This document shows positions 8,263-16,166 of a stretch of DNA of 40,068 nt, piece after piece. The stretch lies in the NCBI RefSeq assembly GCF_003287275.1, contig NZ_QEVW01000013.1, positions 1 to 40,068 on the forward strand, written 5' to 3'. The first letter of the stretch is position 1, and the number at the start of each line of letters is the position of its first letter. Under the pieces are notes generated by a model that worked only from the letters and a program-made list of their open reading frames with translations, was not told the DNA's origin and searched no databases. This DNA is from Paenibacillus taichungensis (GTDB lineage Bacteria > Bacillota > Bacilli > Paenibacillales > Paenibacillaceae). The position numbers were made by a program, and so were the translations under genes.

Positions 8263-9246
8263 TTGAAGAAGTCTGCTTTATTTTTACCATTGTTGATTTT
8301 GGTTCTGTTTCTAAGTGCTTGTGGGTCTAACAGTAGTACAACAGGTTCGGCTAACGGGGCTGATACGAGCTCGAATTCATCCAGTACTGACACGGCAGAG
8401 ACAGACAAAGCCGCTGAAGGTTATGTGCCGACTGAGCTGACTGTACAATTCGTTCCATCACAAAATGCAGATACACTCGAAGCCAAAGCAAAACCGCTCG
8501 AGAAGCTGCTGGGTGACAAATTGGGTATCCCGGTGAAGGTCAGCGTATCCACAGACTACAACACAATTATTGAAGCAATGGCTTCCAATAAAGTGGACGT
8601 AGGTTTCCTGCCTCCGACGGCTTATGTACTTGCCAAAGAAAAAGGCGCAGCTGAAGTTATTCTTCAGGCACAACGTTTTGGTGTAAATGATGAGACTGGC
8701 GCTCCAACTGAGGAACTGGCAGATTCGTATAAATCCATGATTATTGTGAAAAAAGACTCGCCGATCCAATCCGTTGAGGATCTGAAAGGCAAAAAAATCG
8801 CTTACCAGAACGTAACTTCTTCCGCAGGTTATGTATGGCCGGCAGCCCTGTTGCTCGACAGAGGCCTTGATCCTTTGAAAGATGTACAGCCAATTACGGT
8901 TAAAGGCCATGACCAAGGCGTATTGGCAGTACTGAACGGTGACGTTGATGCTGCAGCAATTTTCCAAGATGCTCGTAACACTGTGGCGAAAGACTACCCG
9001 ACTGTATTTGAAGATACTCGTGTACTGGCGTTCACTGAGCCCATTCCTAACGATACGATCGCAGTACGTACTGACATGAATGCAGATTGGACAGCGAAGA
9101 TCAAACAAGCATTCATCGACATCGGTAAAGATCCACAAGGTCACGAAATTATCAAAGAAATCTACACACACGAAGGTTATGTAGAGTCTGATGACAGCAA
9201 GTTTGATATCGTTCGTCAATACAACGAAAAAGTAAAAACCGAGTAG
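8263..9246 (+). CDS. phnD: PhnD-type phosphate/phosphite/phosphonate ABC transporter substrate-binding lipoprotein
   Basis: 327 residues. The N-terminus is a lipoprotein signal with lipobox LSAC (KKSALFLPLLILVLFLSAC), so the mature protein is lipid-anchored outside the membrane. The body matches PhnD-like binding proteins (LTVQFVPSQNADTLEAKAKP; NKVDVGFLPPTAYVLAKEKG; SSAGYVWPAALLLDRGLDP). The start is read as TTG at 8263, because GGAGGG is 7 nt upstream and the signal begins right there. The ATG at 8230 has no ribosome binding site and would add 11 residues containing that site in translation. First gene of phnD-phnC-phnE-phnE. The ligand (phosphonate, phosphite or phosphate) cannot be told apart by eye. 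Confidence 0.93.
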   Translation: MKKSALFLPLLILVLFLSACGSNSSTTGSANGADTSSNSSSTDTAETDKAAEGYVPTELTVQFVPSQNADTLEAKAKPLEKLLGDKLGIPVKVSVSTDYNTIIEAMASNKVDVGFLPPTAYVLAKEKGAAEVILQAQRFGVNDETGAPTEELADSYKSMIIVKKDSPIQSVEDLKGKKIAYQNVTSSAGYVWPAALLLDRGLDPLKDVQPITVKGHDQGVLAVLNGDVDAAAIFQDARNTVAKDYPTVFEDTRVLAFTEPIPNDTIAVRTDMNADWTAKIKQAFIDIGKDPQGHEIIKEIYTHEGYVESDDSKFDIVRQYNEKVKTE

Positions 9247-9329
9247 TTTTCTGTCAAAAGAAAGATCGTTAATGATTGCATTGCATTGATTATCTTTTCA
9301 TTGGATAACTTCATCGTATCAGCGGGCAG

Positions 9330-9360
9330 GCCAGTTCAGCGTGACATACGCTGCGCTGGC
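9330..9360 (+). promoter_or_regulatory. Intercistronic hairpin between phnD and phnC
   Basis: GCCAG (9330-9334) pairs with CTGGC (9356-9360) and CAGCGT (9337-9342) with ACGCTG (9348-9353), with a TT/CG internal loop and a 5-nt loop. No T-run follows, so it looks like an RNA-processing or stability element rather than a full terminator. A weaker AT-rich stem (AAAGAT/ATCTTT) lies upstream at ~9261-9299. Such elements often raise binding-protein mRNA above that of the membrane components. Confidence 0.5.
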
Positions 9361-9419
9361 TTGTCCCATTACAGCGTGACCCTGCGAAATACCATATTAA
9401 TGAAAGAAGGATTACTGCC

Positions 9420-10220
9420 ATGATTGAGCTTCACAATGTAACGAAAACATACGCTAACGGCACCAAGGGCCTGAATAATATTAATCTGAAATTTAAACAA
9501 GGGGAATTCATTGCCGTCGTTGGTTTGTCTGGTGCGGGAAAATCGACGCTTCTGCGTTCCATTAACCGACTTCATGATATCAGTGACGGTGAAATATTGA
9601 TTAATGGCAAGTCGATCACCAAAGCTCATGGCAAGTCACTTCGCATGATCCGCCGGGATATCGGCATGATCTTCCAGAGTTTCAATCTCGTGAAACGTTC
9701 CAGTGTGCTTCGTAACGTGCTTGCTGGACGCGTGGGATATCATTCCACGATGCGTACCATTCTGGGTCGTTTCCCAAAAGAAGATACAGAACTCGCATTT
9801 GGAGCACTGGAACGGGTAAACATCGCGGAAAAAGCCTATTCACGTGCAGATCAGTTGTCCGGTGGGCAGCAGCAGCGGGTGGCTATAGCCCGAGTACTTG
9901 CACAGGAAGCCAAAATCATTTTGGCAGACGAGCCTGTCGCTTCACTCGATCCACTAACAACGAAGCAGGTAATGGATGATCTGAAACGCATCAACCAGGA
10001 TCTCGGCATTACAACGATCGTTAACCTTCACTTTATCGACCTAGCCAGAGAGTATGCGACCCGTATTGTTGGATTGCGTGCCGGCGAAGTGGTGTTTGAT
10101 GGTCCGGTATCCGAAGCAACAGATGAGCGTTTTGCAGAAATTTATGGCAGACCTATTCTGGCAGACGAGCTGCTGGATAAACAGGCTGTACAGGAACAGC
10201 GGGGAGAAGTTCTGGTATGA
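9420..10220 (+). CDS. phnC: Phosphonate-type ABC transporter ATP-binding protein
   Basis: 266 residues, normal PhnC size. Walker A is GLSGAGKST (~36-44), the ABC signature LSGGQQQRVAIARVLAQ, Walker B IILADEPVASLD, and the H-loop lies in IVNLHFIDLAREYA, a stretch typical of PhnC. It powers import through the two PhnE-like permeases. AAGGA precedes the ATG. It lies 173 bp after phnD, a gap that contains a hairpin, and its last 4 bp overlap the next gene (ATGA), implying translational coupling. Confidence 0.95.
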   Translation: MIELHNVTKTYANGTKGLNNINLKFKQGEFIAVVGLSGAGKSTLLRSINRLHDISDGEILINGKSITKAHGKSLRMIRRDIGMIFQSFNLVKRSSVLRNVLAGRVGYHSTMRTILGRFPKEDTELAFGALERVNIAEKAYSRADQLSGGQQQRVAIARVLAQEAKIILADEPVASLDPLTTKQVMDDLKRINQDLGITTIVNLHFIDLAREYATRIVGLRAGEVVFDGPVSEATDERFAEIYGRPILADELLDKQAVQEQRGEVLV

Positions 10221-11086
10221 AGCAACCCGTAAACGTATCGATAGATGGATCATTGCAGAACGGATCAGGAAAGGGAAAGCGTCCTGGCACAGGTTCAGGC
10301 TCAGGCTCGGCTGTCAAACGTCCCAAACCACCGGGGCGTACCAAACATCTGCTCACGCTAGTCATCATTCTGCTGCTTTTGTGGGCAAGTGCCAAACAGA
10401 CTGATGCCAGCTTCAGTGAGCTGTTTGAAGGTTTACCCAACATGCTGGATTTGCTGCGTGAGATGTTCCCGCCGCGGTGGAGTTACTTTGACAACATCGT
10501 TCAGGGCATGCTGGAGACGATTCGTATGGCTCTGATCGGTACAACGATCGGTGCGATTATTGCAATTCCGGTCTCCATCATCTGTGCAGGCAACTTAATG
10601 CCTAGCCGTTGGATCTACTATCCGGCTCGCTTCGTACTGAACCTGATCCGTACCGTGCCTGATCTGCTGCTTGCGGCGCTGTTCGTTGCTGTGTTTGGAC
10701 TGGGACCGATTCCTGGTATATTGGCACTCGCCGTCTTCTCGGTGGGACTGATTGCCAAGCTGACCTACGAAACGCTGGAAACGATTGATCAGGGACCGCT
10801 TGAAGCGATGACGGCTGTCGGCATGAACCGGATTCAACTGATTGTTTATGGTGTGGTGCCGCAACTGGCTGCCCAGTTTACTTCCTATGTCCTGTATGCC
10901 TTTGAGATTAATGTGCGTGCCGCTGCGATTCTCGGATTGGTTGGAGCTGGGGGTATCGGACTGTATTATGAAGCAACACTTGGATTCCTGGAATATGACA
11001 AAACAAGTGTAATCATTCTGTTTACCCTTGTCATTGTTCTGATCATTGATTATGTAAGTACTAAGCTGCGGGAGAAATTGTTATGA
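10217..11086 (+). CDS. phnE: Phosphonate-type ABC transporter permease (first PhnE-like subunit)
   Basis: 289 residues. A hydrophilic N-terminal tail rich in Gly, Ser, Lys and Pro (residues ~1-40) precedes the first membrane segment (LLTLVIILLLLWA). Several further segments follow, with the permease loop YETLETIDQGPLEAMTAVGM, the family version of the EAA motif that contacts PhnC. Start ATG overlaps the phnC stop. The following gene is a second, related permease, so the channel is probably a heterodimer, as in many Firmicute phosphonate/phosphite importers. Confidence 0.93.
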   Translation: MKQPVNVSIDGSLQNGSGKGKRPGTGSGSGSAVKRPKPPGRTKHLLTLVIILLLLWASAKQTDASFSELFEGLPNMLDLLREMFPPRWSYFDNIVQGMLETIRMALIGTTIGAIIAIPVSIICAGNLMPSRWIYYPARFVLNLIRTVPDLLLAALFVAVFGLGPIPGILALAVFSVGLIAKLTYETLETIDQGPLEAMTAVGMNRIQLIVYGVVPQLAAQFTSYVLYAFEINVRAAAILGLVGAGGIGLYYEATLGFLEYDKTSVIILFTLVIVLIIDYVSTKLREKLL

Positions 11087-11889
11087 TGAAAAATGAAACA
11101 AGCGTAATCCGGCGCAAACCACGGAAGAACCCGCTTCGCTGGGTCATTGTAATCTTGCTTATTCTTGTGTACGCTTGGGCACTTGCCGGCGTACCGTTTA
11201 CCGGTTTGAAGGAAACCGCTGGTCAGATCATGAAGGCCATTATTGCCGGGGTTTTCTCCCCGGATTGGGACTTTGTTTATCTGCCTGAGGGTGAAGATTT
11301 GCTGCGAGGATTGCTGGATACGCTGGCGATCTCCGTGCTGGGTACTGTCATTTCCGCTGTACTGTGTATCCCGTTTGCGTTCTGGTCTGCCCGGAATATG
11401 AGCAGCTTCCGTCCTGTATCGGGTACGGGCAAAATGGTGCTCAGCTTTATCCGTACGTTCCCGGAGATTATTATGGCTTTGCTGTTTATCAAGGCGGTGG
11501 GTCCGGGTTCCTTCGCGGGTGTACTCGCCCTTGGACTTCATTCCATCGGGATGCTAGGTAAACTGTTCGCTGATGAAGTGGAAAATATTGATTATGGTCC
11601 TTCTGAAGCGTTGCTCGCTTCCGGAGCGACTCGCATGCAGCAGCTGTGGTTTGCTGTACTGCCACAGGTTTTGCCTGGATTCCTTAACTACACGTTGTAT
11701 CGGTTCGAGATTAATGTGCGTTCCGCAACCATTCTGGGGGTTATCGGGGCAGGGGGGATTGGTACACCGCTGATCTTTGCACTCAGTACTCGGAACTGGC
11801 CGCGAGTAGGGATTATCCTGCTTGGGATCATCGTGATGATTACGATCATTGATCTGATCTCTGGATACATTCGCAAGAAGCTGGTATAG
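11083..11889 (+). CDS. phnE: Phosphonate-type ABC transporter permease (second PhnE-like subunit)
   Basis: 268 residues, related to the preceding permease. Shared features include the membrane segment VIVILLILVYAWALAG near the N-terminus, the coupling loop FADEVENIDYGPSEALLASGA, and the conserved RFEINVRSATILGVIGAGGIG stretch, which mirrors FEINVRAAAILGLVGAGGIG in the first permease. It overlaps the preceding gene by 4 bp (ATGA) and closes the operon, with a terminator about 90 bp downstream. Confidence 0.93.
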   Translation: MMKNETSVIRRKPRKNPLRWVIVILLILVYAWALAGVPFTGLKETAGQIMKAIIAGVFSPDWDFVYLPEGEDLLRGLLDTLAISVLGTVISAVLCIPFAFWSARNMSSFRPVSGTGKMVLSFIRTFPEIIMALLFIKAVGPGSFAGVLALGLHSIGMLGKLFADEVENIDYGPSEALLASGATRMQQLWFAVLPQVLPGFLNYTLYRFEINVRSATILGVIGAGGIGTPLIFALSTRNWPRVGIILLGIIVMITIIDLISGYIRKKLV

Positions 11890-11980
11890 AGAAGCGAAAG
11901 TAACGTTTGCTTGCTAATAAAGACGAATAAAATAAAGAACATGATGGATATGTTTCAATCCATTGTTGATCTATCGGAAG

Positions 11981-12012
11981 AGCAGCCCATGCATTAGCAG
12001 GTGCTGCTTTTT
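11981..12012 (+). terminator. Terminator of the phn operon
   Basis: AGCAGC (11981-11986) pairs with GCTGCT (12003-12008) across a 16-nt loop, followed by a T-run and further T-rich sequence (TTTTTGTGTTTT). Confidence 0.65.
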
Positions 12013-12087
12013 GTGTTTTGTAGGAAGTTAGTATCAGCAAAATGTTGAACCTATATGAAATTACTGTTTTAGAAGTAGACTCATCTT

Positions 12088-12372
12088 ATGATACTGTATA
12101 GTACAGTAACAAATGAAAGAGCAGAAAGTGGACAGTATACTATATTTTATAAAAAAGATAATTTGGAAGATATTAAAGGATATAAAATTAACATTAATGA
12201 AGGAAGAATAATTAGAAAGGAAAGTGGTTTGACTTCGAAATCTATAAATTTCCCTATAATACGAACACAAGGTTCAAGTGTTAGTAGAAATGAAGACCAA
12301 ACTGTTATCATTGAGTGGACAGATATGAATGGTAACAACTTTGAAGAAAAACTGATCTTAAGTGATAAATAA
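12088..12372 (+). CDS. Small AT-rich orphan ORF of unknown function, possibly a gene remnant
   Basis: 94 residues, not recognised. The protein is hydrophilic with alternating strand-like stretches (GQYTIFYKKDN; QTVIIEWTDMNGNNFEEKLIL), lacks a signal peptide and any membrane segment, and has no clear ribosome binding site. Base composition is much richer in A+T than neighbours on either side. A 19-codon frame directly upstream (from ~12040, ending TAG near 12099) overlaps its start in another frame, so this may be the 3' part of a longer frameshifted gene. It ends just before a bidirectional terminator, which supports it having been a real transcription unit. Confidence 0.4.
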   Translation: MILYSTVTNERAESGQYTIFYKKDNLEDIKGYKININEGRIIRKESGLTSKSINFPIIRTQGSSVSRNEDQTVIIEWTDMNGNNFEEKLILSDK

Positions 12373-12380
12373 AACAGAAA

Positions 12381-12428
12381 AAAACCGAAGCAAGGTGCCT
12401 GGAGTCCCGGCAAACTTGCTTCGGTTTT
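12381..12428. terminator. Bidirectional terminator between convergent genes
   Basis: A perfect 14-bp stem: AAAACCGAAGCAAG (12381-12394) pairs with CTTGCTTCGGTTTT (12415-12428) across a 20-nt loop. A-runs on one side and T-runs on the other serve both strands, for the orphan ORF (plus) and the secreted multidomain protein (minus). Confidence 0.9.
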
Positions 12429-12467
12429 TCAATGCTTGGTTAAACGTCAGGCATTCCTTTGTGAGAC

Positions 12468-15278
12468 TTAGCTTGCTGCTGGCAGAGATACAGCGGATTT
12501 CGTTACTTGTACCGTAATCGTTTCCGTGCTTGTCACACCCGCTGCATTGATCAGCTCGGCACGGTACGTGTACGTTCCATTCGCGTGACCGGATACATCT
12601 GTCACAGCGCTTTGTGCATTAGGTGTTACGGCGTTCAGTGTTTTGGTATCGATCAGTTGACCATTCTCATAGAGACGGTATTCTGATGCGTTTGTTCCCC
12701 ACCACAGATTCATCGTCACTTTGTAGTTGCCGTCCCCATCCCAATTGTCTTGGGAGAGAACTGCTTTGCCAGGGGCAGCATTCACAACTTGTACCGTGAG
12801 TACTTCACTGCGAGTTGTCCCCTTGGAGTTCGTCAGCTCAGCTACATAGGAATAAGTCCCGTTAGCTTTGCCATTAATCGTAGTTTGGGCCGATTGCGCC
12901 GCTGGTGTAGCATCAGTCAGCTTTTGTGTGTCAATCAGCACGCCATTTTCATACAGCTTATAGCTTGTGCCATTGTCACCCCACCAGAGGTTCATCGTAA
13001 CCGTATAAGATCCTTCAGACAGACCGTTGCTGTAACCATTATTGGATGTAAGCGCCGGTTTGCCTGGTGCGCCAACAGCTGGCGTAGAAGGTCCTTCTTC
13101 GCCGCCTTCCTCCACTTTTACGAAATCGTTCAAGCTTCTAGGCTTCAGTTGAAATACATCTTTGAAAATAGCGGCAACACCTGTCACGCTGATTTTATCG
13201 CCTGCTGCATAAGGGAAGGTCGTTTGCGTTACACCTGTGCGTGTATCCACACGTACATGCGTGCTTGTTCCGTCCGCTGCAACTGCGTCGAATTCAAATG
13301 AACCTGCCGGTGTTGCACTAATGATGTTCTCAACAGTTACTTCTTTCAATTGAACGAGTTGACCCTGGTTTGCAGCCGTAACTGCTGGCACTTCAATGGC
13401 AGCAGGGATGGAAGCTGTACCCGTTTTCTCGATTGCTACGATATCCGTAAGCTCAAATTCACTGTTATACAGCGCCGTTGCTGCGGTTACTTTAACCACA
13501 TCTCCAGCGTGGAAGCCGCCAGTGCTTTGGAAAACATAGAGGCCGCCAGTTGTGTCTTGAAGGTAGAAGGATTGTCCACCAAAAGCACCCGGCTCTGTAG
13601 TAACTACGCCTTCAACCGTAACGGTTGAACCAGCTGCTTTGGTGCGAGCATCAGCAATGCTGATTGTTGCCGGGATAGGTCCTTCTTCTTCCGGAAGCTG
13701 CTCAGCCGGAACATTGCCGACGGTAACTGCATTGGTTATCAGGTTGCTGCCGTTCAGACGCAGACGCAGGCTGGCAGCGCCCGTTGTACCTGATTTAATG
13801 CGGACATTCAGGTCTTTGATTGCGCGACCTTTGCTGTCGGAAGTTACGCTAAAGTTGGAGCTATAACCGTATGAAGTCGGCCATGTACCACTTTCATTCT
13901 GAATCATGGCGACCTGTGTTCCACCAGTCAGGTAAATCCCTGCACTGTAACCGGAAACGGTTGTGTTAGCAGGCATGTTCTCGACAACCACGCGGATCTG
14001 GAAATCCTCCGCATTAGGCAGGGTGTCCTGCTTCACGAAGCTGTAGGAAGCATTCGCGCTTGAAGCTGGTCCGCCATAAGAACCTGCTTTGAACGTGGAA
14101 CGATCATACCACTTGTATCCGGCAGCTGGTGCGGCCCAAGGTTCAGCCTGTGGTTCAGTGGAAGCCGCAGGTTGTTCGAACGGAAGCAATGCTGTTGCAT
14201 TATCCAATTGAAGTCCGTTCACTTGAGTCAAGCTAGTGTAATTTTCTTGCGTAGCAAGCCAGTTGACCGTATTGACCAGCAATTTGCCGTCATCCACTTC
14301 TTTGAAGCCGTCATACGTTGTTTTGCGAGCGCCAGTCTCTTCACGCAGATATTTCGGTGAAGCATCCTCAACCGGAGAAGAGTCCCCGATAAACGCTGCT
14401 TTACCTGCACCCAGTTTGGATACGGCTACGTAAGGACCTTCTTCAACTCCGCCGCCGTTGTATACGCCTTGGTCAACAGCGTTTGGCCAAGCTGCATTCG
14501 TTTTCGGCAGGTATACGATACCTTTAGCCTTTGTTGGATCGGTGATCGCAAGTGTGGACCCTGCGTGCATGGCTACAGCGGATACACCTTCCGTAATACC
14601 AAATGCCTGTCCAGCAGGCACAATGTTAGTAGCGTTAATATCGCCTAATGCGTTGTAACGGAAGCGTACGCCGAAATTATCGGACAGCCAGTCCGTGCTG
14701 GTTACATTTTGCATCGCCTCAGAGTTACGCTCTTCTGTGCTCATGCCTTTGGCTGGATCTTCGAACGCGCCACGACGATAGCCGTTGATCGCTTCAGAAC
14801 CGTCCCAGCGGTTTTTGTTACGGTCAGCATTGTAGTGATCTCCAATGAAGAAGATGCTTCCGCCTTTTTCCACATACTCTTTCATGGCTGCCTGTTCTGT
14901 CGTTTTGAAGGGAACATTGGGTTCAGCGATGACAAACACGTTATATTCTTTCAGATCGTCATAGGTAAAAGGAGTCGTCTTGCGCAGTTCCTTTACATAA
15001 TATCCATCATTCGCGAGTGCATTGCCGAAGTCCGAGAAGCCTCCGTCAATGACCCAGTCAGCCGCTCCGGCTGTCTGTGCATGAGTATTGTCGAACAATA
15101 CTTTCTTGCCTGCATTTCCATTAACAACCTTCGCCTGAATGAACGGTGCAGGGTCTGTTGCCCACTCGGCTTGAACCGCTGCATCTCCGTTCCACAATCC
15201 GATCTGAAGCGGCAATGCCATGGACAATGCCAGGAGTGATTTTACCCATACTCCTCGCATACGTGTCAATTTACCCAA
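12468..15278 (-). CDS. Large secreted multidomain protein: amidotransferase-like fold, OB-fold segment, two chitinase-type Ig/Fn3-like repeats
   Basis: 936 residues. A Sec signal peptide (~1-37, ending AAVQA) is followed at ~58-340 by a domain resembling class-I amidotransferase-like/DUF4350 proteins (KKVLFDNTHAQ; YNVFVIAEPN; GGSIFFIGDHYNADRN; GAGKAAFIGDSSPVED). A beta-rich domain follows at ~360-530. From ~536 to 725 there is an OB-fold-like segment of the kind attached to extracellular nucleases (STVTVEGVVTTEPGAFGG; GDKISVTGVAAIF). Two repeats at ~737-830 and ~830-930 share TMNLWWG and YKLYENG/YRLYENG motifs seen in chitinase accessory domains. A TTG start at 15278 sits 7 nt after GGGAGG; an ATG at 15260 is possible. 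Enzyme activity is not established. Phosphodiesterase or surface-polymer binding are guesses. Confidence 0.8.
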   Translation of the reverse strand: MGKLTRMRGVWVKSLLALSMALPLQIGLWNGDAAVQAEWATDPAPFIQAKVVNGNAGKKVLFDNTHAQTAGAADWVIDGGFSDFGNALANDGYYVKELRKTTPFTYDDLKEYNVFVIAEPNVPFKTTEQAAMKEYVEKGGSIFFIGDHYNADRNKNRWDGSEAINGYRRGAFEDPAKGMSTEERNSEAMQNVTSTDWLSDNFGVRFRYNALGDINATNIVPAGQAFGITEGVSAVAMHAGSTLAITDPTKAKGIVYLPKTNAAWPNAVDQGVYNGGGVEEGPYVAVSKLGAGKAAFIGDSSPVEDASPKYLREETGARKTTYDGFKEVDDGKLLVNTVNWLATQENYTSLTQVNGLQLDNATALLPFEQPAASTEPQAEPWAAPAAGYKWYDRSTFKAGSYGGPASSANASYSFVKQDTLPNAEDFQIRVVVENMPANTTVSGYSAGIYLTGGTQVAMIQNESGTWPTSYGYSSNFSVTSDSKGRAIKDLNVRIKSGTTGAASLRLRLNGSNLITNAVTVGNVPAEQLPEEEGPIPATISIADARTKAAGSTVTVEGVVTTEPGAFGGQSFYLQDTTGGLYVFQSTGGFHAGDVVKVTAATALYNSEFELTDIVAIEKTGTASIPAAIEVPAVTAANQGQLVQLKEVTVENIISATPAGSFEFDAVAADGTSTHVRVDTRTGVTQTTFPYAAGDKISVTGVAAIFKDVFQLKPRSLNDFVKVEEGGEEGPSTPAVGAPGKPALTSNNGYSNGLSEGSYTVTMNLWWGDNGTSYKLYENGVLIDTQKLTDATPAAQSAQTTINGKANGTYSYVAELTNSKGTTRSEVLTVQVVNAAPGKAVLSQDNWDGDGNYKVTMNLWWGTNASEYRLYENGQLIDTKTLNAVTPNAQSAVTDVSGHANGTYTYRAELINAAGVTSTETITVQVTKSAVSLPAAS

Positions 15279-15321
15279 CCAAATCCCTCCCAAATATTAG
15301 TTGAAACATGAGTTCGTCCAT

Positions 15322-15386
15322 ATTCTAACACACCAAAATCTCACATAGTCATAACAATTTGTAAAAACGAACTCGACTTTTGTAAA
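15322..15386 (-). promoter_or_regulatory. Promoter region of the secreted protein: extended -10 and two TTTACA boxes
   Basis: On the minus strand an extended -10 (TGTTAGAAT; hexamer 15322-15327) is preceded by TTTACA at 15360-15365 and TTTACA at 15381-15386, 21 bp apart. A weaker TTATGA (15349-15354) is 11 bp nearer the promoter. Each TTTACA is part of an identical TTTTTACAAA decamer. Two-turn spacing of direct repeats suggests an activator site; it resembles a PhoP box but not perfectly. Confidence 0.4.
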
Positions 15387-15468
15387 AATGAGTCATTTGT
15401 CATGCTCGATAAAGCAAATTTTGATACTTCCTAACATCAGATGTTGATTTCACGTCATTCCTGCAATG

Positions 15469-15498
15469 AAAAAAGCCATCTCTTATGAGATGACTTTG
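15469..15498 (-). terminator. Terminator of the ECF sigma gene
   Basis: Read on the minus strand, CATCTC-ATAA-GAGATG with flanking pairs is followed by GCTTTTTTC. The sigma gene's stop codon lies inside the hairpin loop. Confidence 0.7.
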
Positions 15499-15959
15499 GC
15501 CCGAATTCGATTGACGGCATGGAATACCGAGGATTTGATCATGCCTTCACTGCGGTTGACGAGCTGGGCGGTTTCCTTGATGCTGTACCCGTGAATCACG
15601 CGTAATTCAAGAATTTTGCGATGTTCTGTATTGTTAATGACCGACACAAGGTCGTTAACACCTTCGGAAATCTCCAACTCGGACGTATCACAGTGATACG
15701 TTTGCATCTCCAATCTACTGTCCCGCCTTAATGTACGGGTTCGCTTGCGGAATGTATCCATGGCGAGGTTACGGGCAATTCTTTTGAGGTAGTAGAGTAG
15801 CCGTTCTTCCGGAATGTCTGCCGATACATTCATCATTCGAATGAAGCACTCCTGCGTGAGATCCTCTGCATCCTGTTGATTTTTGACGATCTGAGATAGA
15901 TACCGTGTCACTTCTGATTTATAGTTTACATAAGCATCATGAATGGTTGTTTTGTTCAC
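15483..15959 (-). CDS. ECF-type RNA polymerase sigma factor, short form
   Basis: 158 residues, compact ECF size. Region 2 is at ~10-75 (DAEDLTQECFIRMMN; LLYYLKRIARNLAMDTFRKR) and region 4 at ~105-155 with its helix-turn-helix (HGYSIKETAQLVNRSEGMIKSS). GTG start at 15959, with AAAGGGGA about 9 nt upstream. No anti-sigma gene is next to it: downstream, after its own terminator, lies the secreted multidomain protein on the same strand, and upstream is a divergent two-component operon. Neighbourhood suggests a cell-envelope or extracellular response, but the target is unknown. Confidence 0.88.
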   Translation of the reverse strand: MNKTTIHDAYVNYKSEVTRYLSQIVKNQQDAEDLTQECFIRMMNVSADIPEERLLYYLKRIARNLAMDTFRKRTRTLRRDSRLEMQTYHCDTSELEISEGVNDLVSVINNTEHRKILELRVIHGYSIKETAQLVNRSEGMIKSSVFHAVNRIRAKVIS

Positions 15960-16166
15960 GTGATGTTTTCCCCTTTGGATACCGATCTGGCCTTTTCCGG
16001 TCTGGTTTGTTCTCTATGTTCCATAGTATATCGGGATGATGTTTCCAAAGACGCCAGACTTGTATCCGAGTTGTAACATTTTTCGTGAACCTCTGTTCAA
16101 TCATGAAGCAGAGATACAAAATATAAGGCAGATGAAATTCATAGAGCAGGGAGATTAAGATTCATC

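Noticed and set aside
8458..9219. 253-codon minus-strand frame opposite phnD
   Set aside because: Lies entirely inside a well-supported gene, has no ribosome binding site and a low-complexity, Cys/Phe-rich sequence typical of antisense frames.
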